A stretch of 64,000 bases of DNA, taken from Sulfuriflexus sp032250955. GTDB taxonomy: Bacteria > Pseudomonadota > Gammaproteobacteria > AKS1. Position numbers and translations under genes: made by a program. Positions 34,697 through 42,637 of the stretch are shown one piece after another (the stretch's first letter is position 1; each line of letters opens with the position of its first letter). The notes under the pieces were generated by a model. It was not told where the DNA came from, made no database searches, and saw only the letters and a program-made list of their open reading frames with translations. The stretch covers positions 11,298-75,297 of the forward strand of contig NZ_JAVVES010000002.1 in assembly GCF_032250955.1 (NCBI RefSeq), in the 5' to 3' direction.

Positions 34697-34723
34697 AAAA
34701 AAGCCTCTAACAGAGGCTTTTTT
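34697..34723 (-). terminator. Terminator after initiator tRNA
   Basis: GCCTCT (34703-34708) pairs with AGAGGC (34712-34717) around AAC, flanked by an A-run and TTTTTT, so it works in either direction. It lies 63 bp downstream of the tRNA 3' end. The remaining spacer to rimP (34467-34696) shows no ORF; it should hold the rimP operon promoter, which I could not pinpoint. Confidence 0.8.
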
Positions 34724-34785
34724 ATCGTACCAGGCCACTACGCAATAGCAGGCAGCTCATAAGCTATTGTCAGTAACACAAAAAA

Positions 34786-34862
<77 letters not shown>

Positions 34863-34913
34863 TCAATGGCGCGCAGTGTACTGACTTGCACCGCCCGGCG
34901 CAAGGGCGCGCAT

Positions 34914-34944
34914 AAAAAAACCGGGCCGCAAGGCCCGGTTTTTT
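34914..34944 (-). terminator. Terminator after the DsrE-family gene
   Basis: CCGGGCC (34921-34927) pairs with GGCCCGG (34932-34938), loop GCAA, flanked by seven As and six Ts; it starts 17 bp past the stop codon of the DsrE-family gene and also separates it from the tRNA. Confidence 0.88.
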
Positions 34945-34960
34945 GTACAACAACTGCGAC

Positions 34961-35428
34961 TTAAGGCTTAATGTAGACGTAACCCTTGTGCTGCAGTTCG
35001 GCAACTTCAGCAACACCTGAAGGGACGATCTCGGCATTCAGGTTGATCTTGTCCTTGGGGATCTTCTTGCCGCGGACGGTGTTGGCACACAGGGCAAACT
35101 TGACGCCGCGATTGGCCAGGCCCTGGATCTGATCACCGAAGCTATGACCCTTCTTGTCTGTCTTGCCGTCAACCAGGATAAAGCCACCTGAACTATGGAA
35201 TACCATGACAGCGTCAAGGTTCTCGTCACCGAGGGCATTCAGATGGTTCACCATATTTTTCAGGCCACGGTAACCCCAGTTGATGTCATTCATGTGGTAA
35301 ACCACTTTCTGCTTCTGGTAACCGTTCTTGGCAGCGCCGCGGTCATTGCTCGTTCCAGCACAACCGGTCAGGGCGATAACGGCAATACCAGCGGCCGCAA
35401 GTGTCAGGCTTTTTTTAATTGTAAGCAT
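34961..35428 (-). CDS. DsrE-family lipoprotein
   Basis: A 155-residue exported protein. The signal peptide ends in the lipobox ALTGC (C23). The mature part is one DsrE/DsrF-like domain: VVYHMNDINWGYRGLKNMVNHL, VMVFHSSGGFILVDG, FALCANTVRG and a closing VPSGVAEVAELQHKGYVYIKP. C114 in the ALCANT motif is at the position of the conserved sulfur-carrier cysteine of DsrE/TusD-like proteins. A periplasmic sulfur-relay or sulfur-sensing role is possible but inferred. AGGAG precedes the ATG. A sigma-54-type promoter lies about 75-90 bp upstream, and the gene follows a sigma-54 activator gene. Confidence 0.85.
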   Translation of the reverse strand: MLTIKKSLTLAAAGIAVIALTGCAGTSNDRGAAKNGYQKQKVVYHMNDINWGYRGLKNMVNHLNALGDENLDAVMVFHSSGGFILVDGKTDKKGHSFGDQIQGLANRGVKFALCANTVRGKKIPKDKINLNAEIVPSGVAEVAELQHKGYVYIKP

Positions 35429-35501
35429 ATTATTTCTCCTCTCTCGTTTCCCAAATCAACAATATCGTTGTGTTGTAATACTTTTATAACATCTAAATCA
35501 G

Positions 35502-35517
35502 AGCAAATACCATTCCA
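35502..35517 (-). promoter_or_regulatory. Candidate sigma-54 promoter of the DsrE-family gene
   Basis: TGGAATGGTATTTGCT on the minus strand: GG (-24) and GC (-12) are separated by exactly 10 bp, with the TTGC of the -12 box intact. Predicted start of transcription is near 35491, about 63 nt before the ATG. The gene directly upstream encodes a sigma-54 activator, which strengthens the call. Confidence 0.68.
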
Positions 35518-35592
35518 TTAATTCGGATTCCGTTCTCGCATTTGAATTCCCTTCAAATACAACTAATTACGACATATCCAGGCTTGAATAGT

Positions 35593-35605
35593 CGGAACTG
35601 TTCCG
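35593..35605. promoter_or_regulatory. Palindromic candidate activator site
   Basis: CGGAACTGTTCCG is a perfect 6-1-6 palindrome about 76 bp upstream of the sigma-54 -24 box, a usual distance for an NtrC-type upstream activating site. A shorter CGGATTCCG lies at 35524-35532 and TTTGAA-N5-TTCAAA at 35541-35557. Confidence 0.5.
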
Positions 35606-35615
35606 TATTTATATT

Positions 35616-35628
35616 ATTGCAATATGCA
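35616..35628. promoter_or_regulatory. 13-bp motif shared with the kinase-gene leader (copy 1)
   Basis: ATTGCAATATGCA, containing TGCA-N3-TGCA, lies about 100 bp upstream of the DsrE-gene sigma-54 promoter. The identical 13-mer recurs just upstream of the histidine kinase start (39026-39038), suggesting a common regulator-binding site. Confidence 0.4.
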
Positions 35629-35667
35629 CCATTAACCATCTTTCCTGCTGTAAAATACAACCCTCTA

Positions 35668-37032
35668 TTATGTGTCGGCATTATTCTTTTTCAGCTTGCG
35701 CCACAGGGTGGTCTTGTCGATACCCAGAATCTGTGCGGCATGTGTCTTTTTACCCGCCGCATGGCTCAGGACATGACTGATATAGGCCTGTTCCAGCTCT
35801 TCCAGGGTGACAAAGCTCGAGCCGTCAAAAAAGCCCTCATTAAAGACCGCCTTGTCTTTATCCTCAACAGCGTCCTCGGCCCATTTCAGTACCGGGCCTT
35901 CGGCAAGGATGACGCTGCGCTCGATGTTGTTTCTCAGCTCACGGATGTTGCCCTGCCAGGGGGCGTCGCAGAGGCGCTTCATTGAGGGAGTATCAAAGCC
36001 CTGCACGTTGCGGTTGTACCTGGTGGCAAAGTCATCAACGAAAAACTCCACCAGCGAGGGAATGTCTTCCCGGCGTTCATCGAGTGACGGCACGCGAATA
36101 TTGACGACATTAAGACGATGATAGAAGTCATGGCGGAAGCGGCCTTCCTCGACCAGCGCTTCCAGATCCCGGTTAGTCGCGGTAACGATACGCAGATCGA
36201 TCGGCGTCGACCTGGTGCCACCAACACGGGTGACGCGTTGATCCTCGATTGCCCGCATCAGCTTCATCTGCATGGCATCGGAGATGTTGCAAATCTCGTC
36301 AAAGAATAACGTGCCGCCACTGGCTTGCTCCATCAACCCCTGCTTGCGGTGGGTTGCGCCGGTGAAAGACCCTTTCTCGTGACCGAACAGCTCGGATTCA
36401 AGCAAGGTCTCGGTCAACGCCCCGCAGTCGATTACTACCAGTGGCGAGTCCTTGCGTGGACTGTATTCATGCAGGGCATGCGCGACCAGTTCCTTGCCCG
36501 TACCCGAGTCACCCGTAATAATGACGTTACAACTGACCTCCGAGACCTTTTCAATCTTGGTAAACAGCGAGCGCATGGCCGGGCTGTCTCCAATCATGCC
36601 GAAACGGTTACCTGAACGACGCAGACGTTTTTTCAGCAGCTTGTTTTCTTTCTTGAGTCGTTGCGCCTCAATGGTTCTTTCCAGGATCAACTTGAATTCG
36701 TCAAAATCAAAAGGCTTTTTAATAAAGTCGGCCGCACCACGTTTCATTGCCTCGACGGCGTTTTCAACCGACGAATGACCAGTCATCACCATAACCGGAA
36801 TTTCAGGGTCAATGGCACGTAGCTCTGTTAACAGGTCAAAACCATTCATCTCCGGCATACGCAAATCGGTGACCACAATATCTGCCCCTGAGCTGGCGAA
36901 TATGTCCAGACACTCCAGTGCTGACTGGAAGACACGACAGTCATAGCCTACCTTGTCACATTGGCGCGACATCACCTTGCAGGTTACCGGGTCATCATCC
37001 ACGAACAAGATTTTTACATTACCCGCCTGCAC
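35668..37032 (-). CDS. Sigma-54-dependent NtrC-family response regulator
   Basis: A 454-residue regulator: receiver domain 1-120 (acidic pocket DDD 12-14, phosphoacceptor D56, T84, K106), AAA+ domain from about 145 with Walker A GDSGTGKE (174-181), sigma-54 contact loop GSFTGA (221-226) and Walker B GGTLFFDEI, and a Fis-type HTH near the end (HAAQILGIDKTTLWRKLKK). The loop has Ser in place of the second residue Ala of GAFTGA. Start is GTG at 37032 with GGAGA upstream, overlapping the kinase stop by 14 bp. It likely activates the DsrE-family gene downstream. Confidence 0.93.
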   Translation of the reverse strand: MQAGNVKILFVDDDPVTCKVMSRQCDKVGYDCRVFQSALECLDIFASSGADIVVTDLRMPEMNGFDLLTELRAIDPEIPVMVMTGHSSVENAVEAMKRGAADFIKKPFDFDEFKLILERTIEAQRLKKENKLLKKRLRRSGNRFGMIGDSPAMRSLFTKIEKVSEVSCNVIITGDSGTGKELVAHALHEYSPRKDSPLVVIDCGALTETLLESELFGHEKGSFTGATHRKQGLMEQASGGTLFFDEICNISDAMQMKLMRAIEDQRVTRVGGTRSTPIDLRIVTATNRDLEALVEEGRFRHDFYHRLNVVNIRVPSLDERREDIPSLVEFFVDDFATRYNRNVQGFDTPSMKRLCDAPWQGNIRELRNNIERSVILAEGPVLKWAEDAVEDKDKAVFNEGFFDGSSFVTLEELEQAYISHVLSHAAGKKTHAAQILGIDKTTLWRKLKKNNADT

Positions 37033-39007
37033 GTTTCAATTCTCCATTCATATCATATTTCAGGTGCTGCTCTTGATCTTCTGTTGTATCTTCCAGCGGC
37101 ACAGCAATTAGTGGCAACAACATACTTACACAAGTCCCCTTGTTTTCTTTACTTTCAATTGTGATGGTGCCGCCGTGCTTGTTGACAATACCGTAACTCA
37201 CCGCCAGCCCCAGCCCGGTTCCCTGGCCTTCCGGCTTAGTCGAATAAAAGGGGTTAAAAACCCGCGGCACTTCCTGTTCAGAAATACCCTTGCCCTGATC
37301 AACTATCTCGATAAGTGCATTATCAGCCTGCTGACATACCCTGATCCTGATGCTGCCGCCGGAATATGAAGCATGGATGGCATTCAGTAAGACGTTAACG
37401 AATACCTGTTGCAACTGGTTAGGATCACCCTGCATCTCAATGCCTTCTTCGATATCCGCATTGATGGTCAATGCGGCGGCATCTGCCCGGTGCTTGAGCA
37501 AACGTATCGTGTCATGCATTAATACGCCCAGCACAAAGTCCTCGTAACTCGGCTCGCTGGCTCGGGCAAATTTCAGAATCCCCTGCACAATGCGGGCACA
37601 ACGGCTACCTTCATCCTGCAAGGTTTGCAAATCGGCCATGATTTCATCGTCGTCATATTGTGCTACAGACTCCTCAATCAGCTTGGCCAATGACATGATA
37701 TTCATCAAGGGGTTGTTGATTTCATGCCCAATCCCCGCGGCCATCTGGCCTACGGCGGCAAGCCGTTCTGACTGGCATACCGATTGCACTGCCTTGTCAC
37801 GTTCATCACGTGTGCGTTCAAGGGTGCTACACAGGTAATTGAATGCCTTGCCTACCACGCCGACTTCATCGACGCGCTCCCTGTCACGATAACGTGCCGT
37901 ACTTTCACCATCGGCATAACGGGTAATCGTTTGCGCCAGGTCCTGTACAGGCCGGGCAAGCCTGGAGGCGACCCAGCGTGCCATTAGCAGGCTCAGGATC
38001 AATAACATACCCAGCAATAACCAGATTGTGGCACGGATTTTTTTTATCGGCGCAAAGACTTCATCGTGTGATGTCTCGATCAAAAGCACCCATCTGGAAC
38101 GCTTGTCCTGGTACGGTGAGTAATGCTGGTAAAAAAACATCCGGCCATCATCCATAAGCATATAGCCAGGGGCATCTGCGTGTCGTATTCGCTGCCAGTG
38201 TTCGTTACCGACTTCATTGGAAAAACGATAATCACTACCTAACTGGTTGGCAAAGCGCTGTTCAGCATCTTCGTGAAAAAGGTAAATACCATCACGATGC
38301 TGCTTGTCATTCACTTCAACGATATAGGCCTTGCCGGTATAACCTCTGATCGCGGATTTTACTGCCTCATCAATACGTGTTCCCCACATATTAATGATCA
38401 CCATGGCTTCAATTTCATTCCACTCGTTACGAATGGGCACGGAATAACGTATCATCGCCGGGCAAAAGTCTGCATCACTCTGTACCTGGCCAAGTTCGAA
38501 GTCAGATACGTAGACGTCATTCGGATCTTTTATTGCGGCTTTATAGAATGGGCGGTTTGACTGATCAGCAATATAATAACGACCACGCTCATCATCAAAG
38601 AGTTCCGGCACTATTCGATGACCTTCCTTGACCTTGAGCACGGTCTTGCCATTGTTATCCAGAAAACGTAATGCCTGTATGTTGCCTATTCTCTGCTGGT
38701 AGTTATAGAAGAAATCCTGAACAGTGAGAACCATCTCATCATAGGCGCTATCATCGCTCTTGCTTGCGGCGACACGGCTGAAGTTCCGCAGCACGGGAGC
38801 CTCGGCGAGACCGGCGGTCAGCGCCTTCTGGCTTTCGATGAGGGTATCGAGTTCCACGCCCAGCTTGCTCAGCTTGCCGTGAAGTTCGGCGGTGATCCGG
38901 CGCTCTAAATCGGCCTCGATTTGCTCAACCACGCCAAACTGCAGGACGAGCAACGGCACCAGCGTCATCATGCCAAGGATAAGGAATAGTTTTTGGCGTA
39001 AACGCAT
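37019..39007 (-). CDS. Membrane sensor histidine kinase
   Basis: A 662-residue kinase partnered with the overlapping NtrC-type regulator. First membrane helix at about 7-24, a large periplasmic Cache-like sensor domain (about 30-325), second helix 333-352, HAMP (about 355-405), HisKA with phosphoacceptor histidine in GIGHEINNPL, and HATPase_c with N-box VFVNVLLNAIHA, EIVDQGKGI and GQGTGLGLAVSYGIV. The input signal is unknown; the sensor contains PNDVYVSDFELG, a Cache-type element. A GAAGG site precedes the ATG. Confidence 0.93.
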   Translation of the reverse strand: MRLRQKLFLILGMMTLVPLLVLQFGVVEQIEADLERRITAELHGKLSKLGVELDTLIESQKALTAGLAEAPVLRNFSRVAASKSDDSAYDEMVLTVQDFFYNYQQRIGNIQALRFLDNNGKTVLKVKEGHRIVPELFDDERGRYYIADQSNRPFYKAAIKDPNDVYVSDFELGQVQSDADFCPAMIRYSVPIRNEWNEIEAMVIINMWGTRIDEAVKSAIRGYTGKAYIVEVNDKQHRDGIYLFHEDAEQRFANQLGSDYRFSNEVGNEHWQRIRHADAPGYMLMDDGRMFFYQHYSPYQDKRSRWVLLIETSHDEVFAPIKKIRATIWLLLGMLLILSLLMARWVASRLARPVQDLAQTITRYADGESTARYRDRERVDEVGVVGKAFNYLCSTLERTRDERDKAVQSVCQSERLAAVGQMAAGIGHEINNPLMNIMSLAKLIEESVAQYDDDEIMADLQTLQDEGSRCARIVQGILKFARASEPSYEDFVLGVLMHDTIRLLKHRADAAALTINADIEEGIEMQGDPNQLQQVFVNVLLNAIHASYSGGSIRIRVCQQADNALIEIVDQGKGISEQEVPRVFNPFYSTKPEGQGTGLGLAVSYGIVNKHGGTITIESKENKGTCVSMLLPLIAVPLEDTTEDQEQHLKYDMNGELKRAGG

Positions 39008-39327
39008 GCCCTTCTGCCTGAAAACATTGCAATATGCAGAATCCTAGCACAGGTATTCTCATGTTCACATCTGTTTATTTATAAAAAACATAATGCTATG
39101 GAATATTAGAACATATTAATATTCAAGATTGGCGGGATTAGTATGTACAATCAATGATATGCGCGGCGTATGAGTTCGCCAGGCCGGGACTGCCGGCATT
39201 GTCGCTTCCCTGAGCTTTTTTTGCAGGGCGATGGGCATCTCCAGCGATGTCGGGGAATGATGTCTGAGGTCTGGATCGCCCTCCAGAGGCTGATAGACGT
39301 TTAGATCTCGAGTGCCGGCAGGGCTGT
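39008..39327. other. Spacer between DUF2818 gene and kinase gene
   Basis: 320 bp that must contain the end of the nuo transcript and the kinase promoter. It holds the 13-mer ATTGCAATATGCA (39026-39038), also found upstream of the DsrE-family gene, and an 8-bp inverted repeat GAATATTA/TAATATTC (39101-39108, 39117-39124). No clear terminator, tRNA or convincing ORF. Confidence 0.5.
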
Positions 39328-39639
39328 TCAGCGTCGCGCACGATCCAGCAGGTGTTTGAGATCGTGGCGATAAATGAATCCGGGCAAGGCAAAAATCAGG
39401 AACAGGCATAGCGTCACGGCGTAAAACTCCCAGTCCTGCGCATGCGAACCACCCGTAGCCCGAATCTCAAGACCGATCGCGATGCCGCCGACGATCAGGT
39501 AAAGAATGAACCATTCCAGAAAGCGCATCCATGCACGCTTGCCATTCTCAGGTAATGTCTTGATAAGAAACAGGCGTTCGCTCAGCCATGGCAGGTTGGC
39601 CGCAATAACGGCAATAATAATAAGTATTGTAATCCACAT
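39328..39639 (-). CDS. DUF2818-family membrane protein
   Basis: A 103-residue protein with three hydrophobic segments (about 2-20, 42-60, 75-93) and the family start WITILIIIAVIAANLPWLSERLF. DUF2818 genes are typically found right after nuoN in beta/gammaproteobacteria, as here (18 bp gap). Function unknown; a role in complex I assembly is guesswork from position. Confidence 0.85.
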   Translation of the reverse strand: MWITILIIIAVIAANLPWLSERLFLIKTLPENGKRAWMRFLEWFILYLIVGGIAIGLEIRATGGSHAQDWEFYAVTLCLFLIFALPGFIYRHDLKHLLDRARR

Positions 39640-39657
39640 ACCGTGGATTATACCCGA

Positions 39658-41103
39658 TCAGGACAGCGTTGCGGTACAAAGTGCCAGCAAACCGCCCGGC
39701 AGCAGGCCCAGCATGAGTACCGACAGGGCATTTACGCTGAAGGCGATGTTGGTATCGGCCCCGATCCGGATTGGTTCCGGGTTCTCTACCGGCGCGTCAA
39801 AGTACATGAGTTTGACGACGCGCAGGTAGTAAAAGGCACCTATTACAGAGAAGGCAACAGCCGTCAGCGCCAGCCAGACCATCTGGATATCAATGACCGA
39901 CTTGAGCACAATCAACTTGGCATAGAAGCCGACAGTTGGTGGAACCCCGGCCATGGAGAACATCAGCAACAGCATCATAAATGCCAGCCAGGGACTGCGT
40001 TCATTCAAGCCCTTCAGATCATCCAGATTCTCGGCCTCGAAGCCGCGACGGCTGAGCAGGATTACCATGGCAAAACCACCGACGGCGGTAATGGCGTAGG
40101 TAATGATGTAGAACATTGAGGCGGCGTAACCGGCCTTGGTGCCGGCAAGGATACCGAGTAACAGGAAACCGACATGGGAAATAGTTGAATAGGCCAGCAT
40201 GCGCTTCAGGTTAGTCTGGGCCAGCGCAATGATATTCCCCACGGCGAGCGATAGCACCGCGAGGATGACGAGCATACCCTGCCAGTCGCTATGCAAATCC
40301 CCCAGCCCCTCTGCCAGTACACGCATGACCAGCGCAAACCCGGCGATCTTCGGCGCACTACCAATATACATGGTCACCGAGGTCGGCGCGCCCTGATAGA
40401 CATCCGGGATCCACATATGGAAGGGTACGGCACCAAGTTTAAAGGCCAGGCCCACAACGATAAACACCAGGCCGAAGATTAGCACGATGTCATCCGTGCC
40501 GCGCGCCATAATGGGGTCACTCAGTCCGGCGATATCCAGTGTCCCCGTCGCGCCGTAAATCATCGACATGCCGTACAGCAACATGCCCGAGGCCAGGGCG
40601 CCGAGAATAAAATACTTCATTGCGGCTTCGGAAGCGCTCAGCGAGTCACGACGGAAGGCAACCATGGCATAAAGTGACAAGGACAGTAATTCAAGACCCA
40701 GGTAGACCGTCAGGAAACTGTGTGCCGAGACCATGACCATCATGCCCAGAACGCCAAACAGGCCCAGCACGTAATATTCACCCTTGAAGATGTCGCGGTC
40801 ACGCAGGTAATCACGGGAGTACAGGAAGACAAAACCAGTCACGACATAAATGACTGTCTTCAGGATCATGGAGAGGTCATCACTGACATACAAGCCACTG
40901 AAGGTGAAGCTGGTCACGGCCGGCGCCCCCATAATCGTGATCAACACGGCCCCGAGCAGGGTTAACTGGGTCAATGCATAAGTCACAATACGGTTCTTGT
41001 CGCTAATAAACAGGTCAGCCACGAGAACGACACAGGCCATGATGAGCATGTATATCTCGGGTGCGGCAAGTGCAAAATCCGGCATGGTAAAAGTTGTTGT
41101 CAT
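39658..41103 (-). CDS. nuoN: NADH-quinone oxidoreductase subunit N
   Basis: A 481-residue antiporter-like proton-pumping subunit of complex I with about 14 membrane helices. Conserved charged residues include YLGLELLSLSLYAMVAF, a lysine-bearing helix AFKLGAVPFHMWIPDVYQGAP and the NLKRMLAYSTISHVGF segment. Start ATG 41103 follows AGGGTGA; the ORF upstream of that is not conserved and reaches into nuoM. Confidence 0.97.
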   Translation of the reverse strand: MTTTFTMPDFALAAPEIYMLIMACVVLVADLFISDKNRIVTYALTQLTLLGAVLITIMGAPAVTSFTFSGLYVSDDLSMILKTVIYVVTGFVFLYSRDYLRDRDIFKGEYYVLGLFGVLGMMVMVSAHSFLTVYLGLELLSLSLYAMVAFRRDSLSASEAAMKYFILGALASGMLLYGMSMIYGATGTLDIAGLSDPIMARGTDDIVLIFGLVFIVVGLAFKLGAVPFHMWIPDVYQGAPTSVTMYIGSAPKIAGFALVMRVLAEGLGDLHSDWQGMLVILAVLSLAVGNIIALAQTNLKRMLAYSTISHVGFLLLGILAGTKAGYAASMFYIITYAITAVGGFAMVILLSRRGFEAENLDDLKGLNERSPWLAFMMLLLMFSMAGVPPTVGFYAKLIVLKSVIDIQMVWLALTAVAFSVIGAFYYLRVVKLMYFDAPVENPEPIRIGADTNIAFSVNALSVLMLGLLPGGLLALCTATLS

Positions 41104-41119
41104 TGTCACCCTACTCCCG

Positions 41120-42634
41120 TCACAGCTTGGACTGCGCAATATGCTGCAGCAGGTTGTCTATAGATACGTGCATGACCTCAATGAGCGGATTTGGCCAGAC
41201 ACCGAATAGCAATACGGCAATCGCCAACACGCCCAGGATCAGGAATTCACGGTTATTAATATCAGTTAATGCAGCGACGTTGTCATTCGCGACCTTGCCG
41301 AAGATAACGCGCTTGACCATCCACAAGGTGTAGGCCGCGCCAAGAACCAGGGTGGTCGCGGCGAGGAAGGCGATCCAGAAACTGGACTTGAAGCTGGCCA
41401 GAATAACCATGAACTCGCCGACAAAGCCCGAGGTGCCCGGCAGGCCGGCATTCGCCATCGCGAACAGCACCATGAAGGCACCGAATTTCGGCATCGTATT
41501 GATCACACCGCCATAGTCGGCAATCTCCCGGCTATGCATACGGTCATACATGACCCCCACGCAGAAGAACATGGCGCCGGAGATAAAGCCGTGTGAGATC
41601 ATTTGAATCATGCCGCCTTCCATGGCCAGCGCCGCACCACTGTAACTGCCGGTAGCCTCGAAGATGCTGAACGAGAGGAAGAAACCGAGTGTGACAAAAC
41701 CCATATGGGCAATCGATGAATAGGCAATCAGCTTTTTCATATCACGCTGAGCCAGCGCGACAAACCCGATGTAGACCACGGCGACCAATGACATGCCGAT
41801 AATTAACCAGTCGAGGCTGCGGCTGGCATCCGGCGCAATCGGCAGGCTGAAACGCAGGAAACCATAGCCCCCGATCTTCAACATGATTGCCGCCAGCACA
41901 ATCGAGCCACCGGTCGGCGCCTCGACGTGGGCGTCCGGCAACCACGTGTGCACGGGCCACATGGGCACCTTGACGGCAAAGGCCGCGAGGAAGGCAAGGA
42001 AGATCAGGATCTGTTCCTGCATGCCGAGCTTCAGATTATGGAAGGCCAGGATATCGAAGCTGTCGGCCTGGTAGAACATATAGATCAGCGCCACCAGCAT
42101 CAACACCGAACCGAGGAAGGTGTAAAGGAAGAACTTGATGGTCGCATAGACTCGACGAGCGCCGCCCCAGATACCGATGATCAGGAACATCGGAATTAGC
42201 ATGCCTTCCCAGAAGACATAGAAGAGAATCGCATCCAGTGCCGCAAACACGCCATTCATCAAACCTTCCATAATCAGGAAGGCGGCCATGTACTGCGCCA
42301 CACGTTTCTGGATCACCTGCCAGCCCGCCAGCACCACCAGCACCGTGATAAAGGTGGTCAGCAGGATCAGTGGCATGGAAATGCCGTCAACACCGAGATA
42401 GTAGTGGATACCAAAGGTCTCAATCCAGGGTGTCTTCTCGACAAACTGCATCGAGGCAGTCGTGGTATCAAAGCCGGTATACAACGGGATACTGAGAAGG
42501 AAGGTCAGCAGGCTCACGATCAAGGCAACCGGACGTGCGCCCCACGGGTCCTTGTCGCCGACCGCCAGAACAAACAGGCCACCGATGATTGGTGTCCATA
42601 TTACTAAACTGAGTAATGGTAAATCAGCAAACAT
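41120..42634 (-). CDS. nuoM: NADH-quinone oxidoreductase subunit M
   Basis: A 504-residue proton-pumping subunit homologous to NuoL/N. Visible: YYLGVDGISMPLILLTTF, FYVFWEGMLIPMFLIIGIWGG, KVPMWPVHTWLPDAHVEAPTG and DMKKLIAYSSIAHMGF with the key lysines. Four bp after nuoL. Confidence 0.97.
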   Translation of the reverse strand: MFADLPLLSLVIWTPIIGGLFVLAVGDKDPWGARPVALIVSLLTFLLSIPLYTGFDTTTASMQFVEKTPWIETFGIHYYLGVDGISMPLILLTTFITVLVVLAGWQVIQKRVAQYMAAFLIMEGLMNGVFAALDAILFYVFWEGMLIPMFLIIGIWGGARRVYATIKFFLYTFLGSVLMLVALIYMFYQADSFDILAFHNLKLGMQEQILIFLAFLAAFAVKVPMWPVHTWLPDAHVEAPTGGSIVLAAIMLKIGGYGFLRFSLPIAPDASRSLDWLIIGMSLVAVVYIGFVALAQRDMKKLIAYSSIAHMGFVTLGFFLSFSIFEATGSYSGAALAMEGGMIQMISHGFISGAMFFCVGVMYDRMHSREIADYGGVINTMPKFGAFMVLFAMANAGLPGTSGFVGEFMVILASFKSSFWIAFLAATTLVLGAAYTLWMVKRVIFGKVANDNVAALTDINNREFLILGVLAIAVLLFGVWPNPLIEVMHVSIDNLLQHIAQSKL

Positions 42635-42637
42635 GCG

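Noticed and set aside
39101..39124. GAATATTA inverted repeat considered as a terminator
   Set aside because: AT-only stem with an 8-nt loop and no T-run; more likely incidental or a binding site.
39116..39409. A 97-codon minus-strand frame after the DUF2818 gene
   Set aside because: It overlaps the DUF2818 gene in another frame and its translation is Pro/Arg/Ser-rich without pattern.
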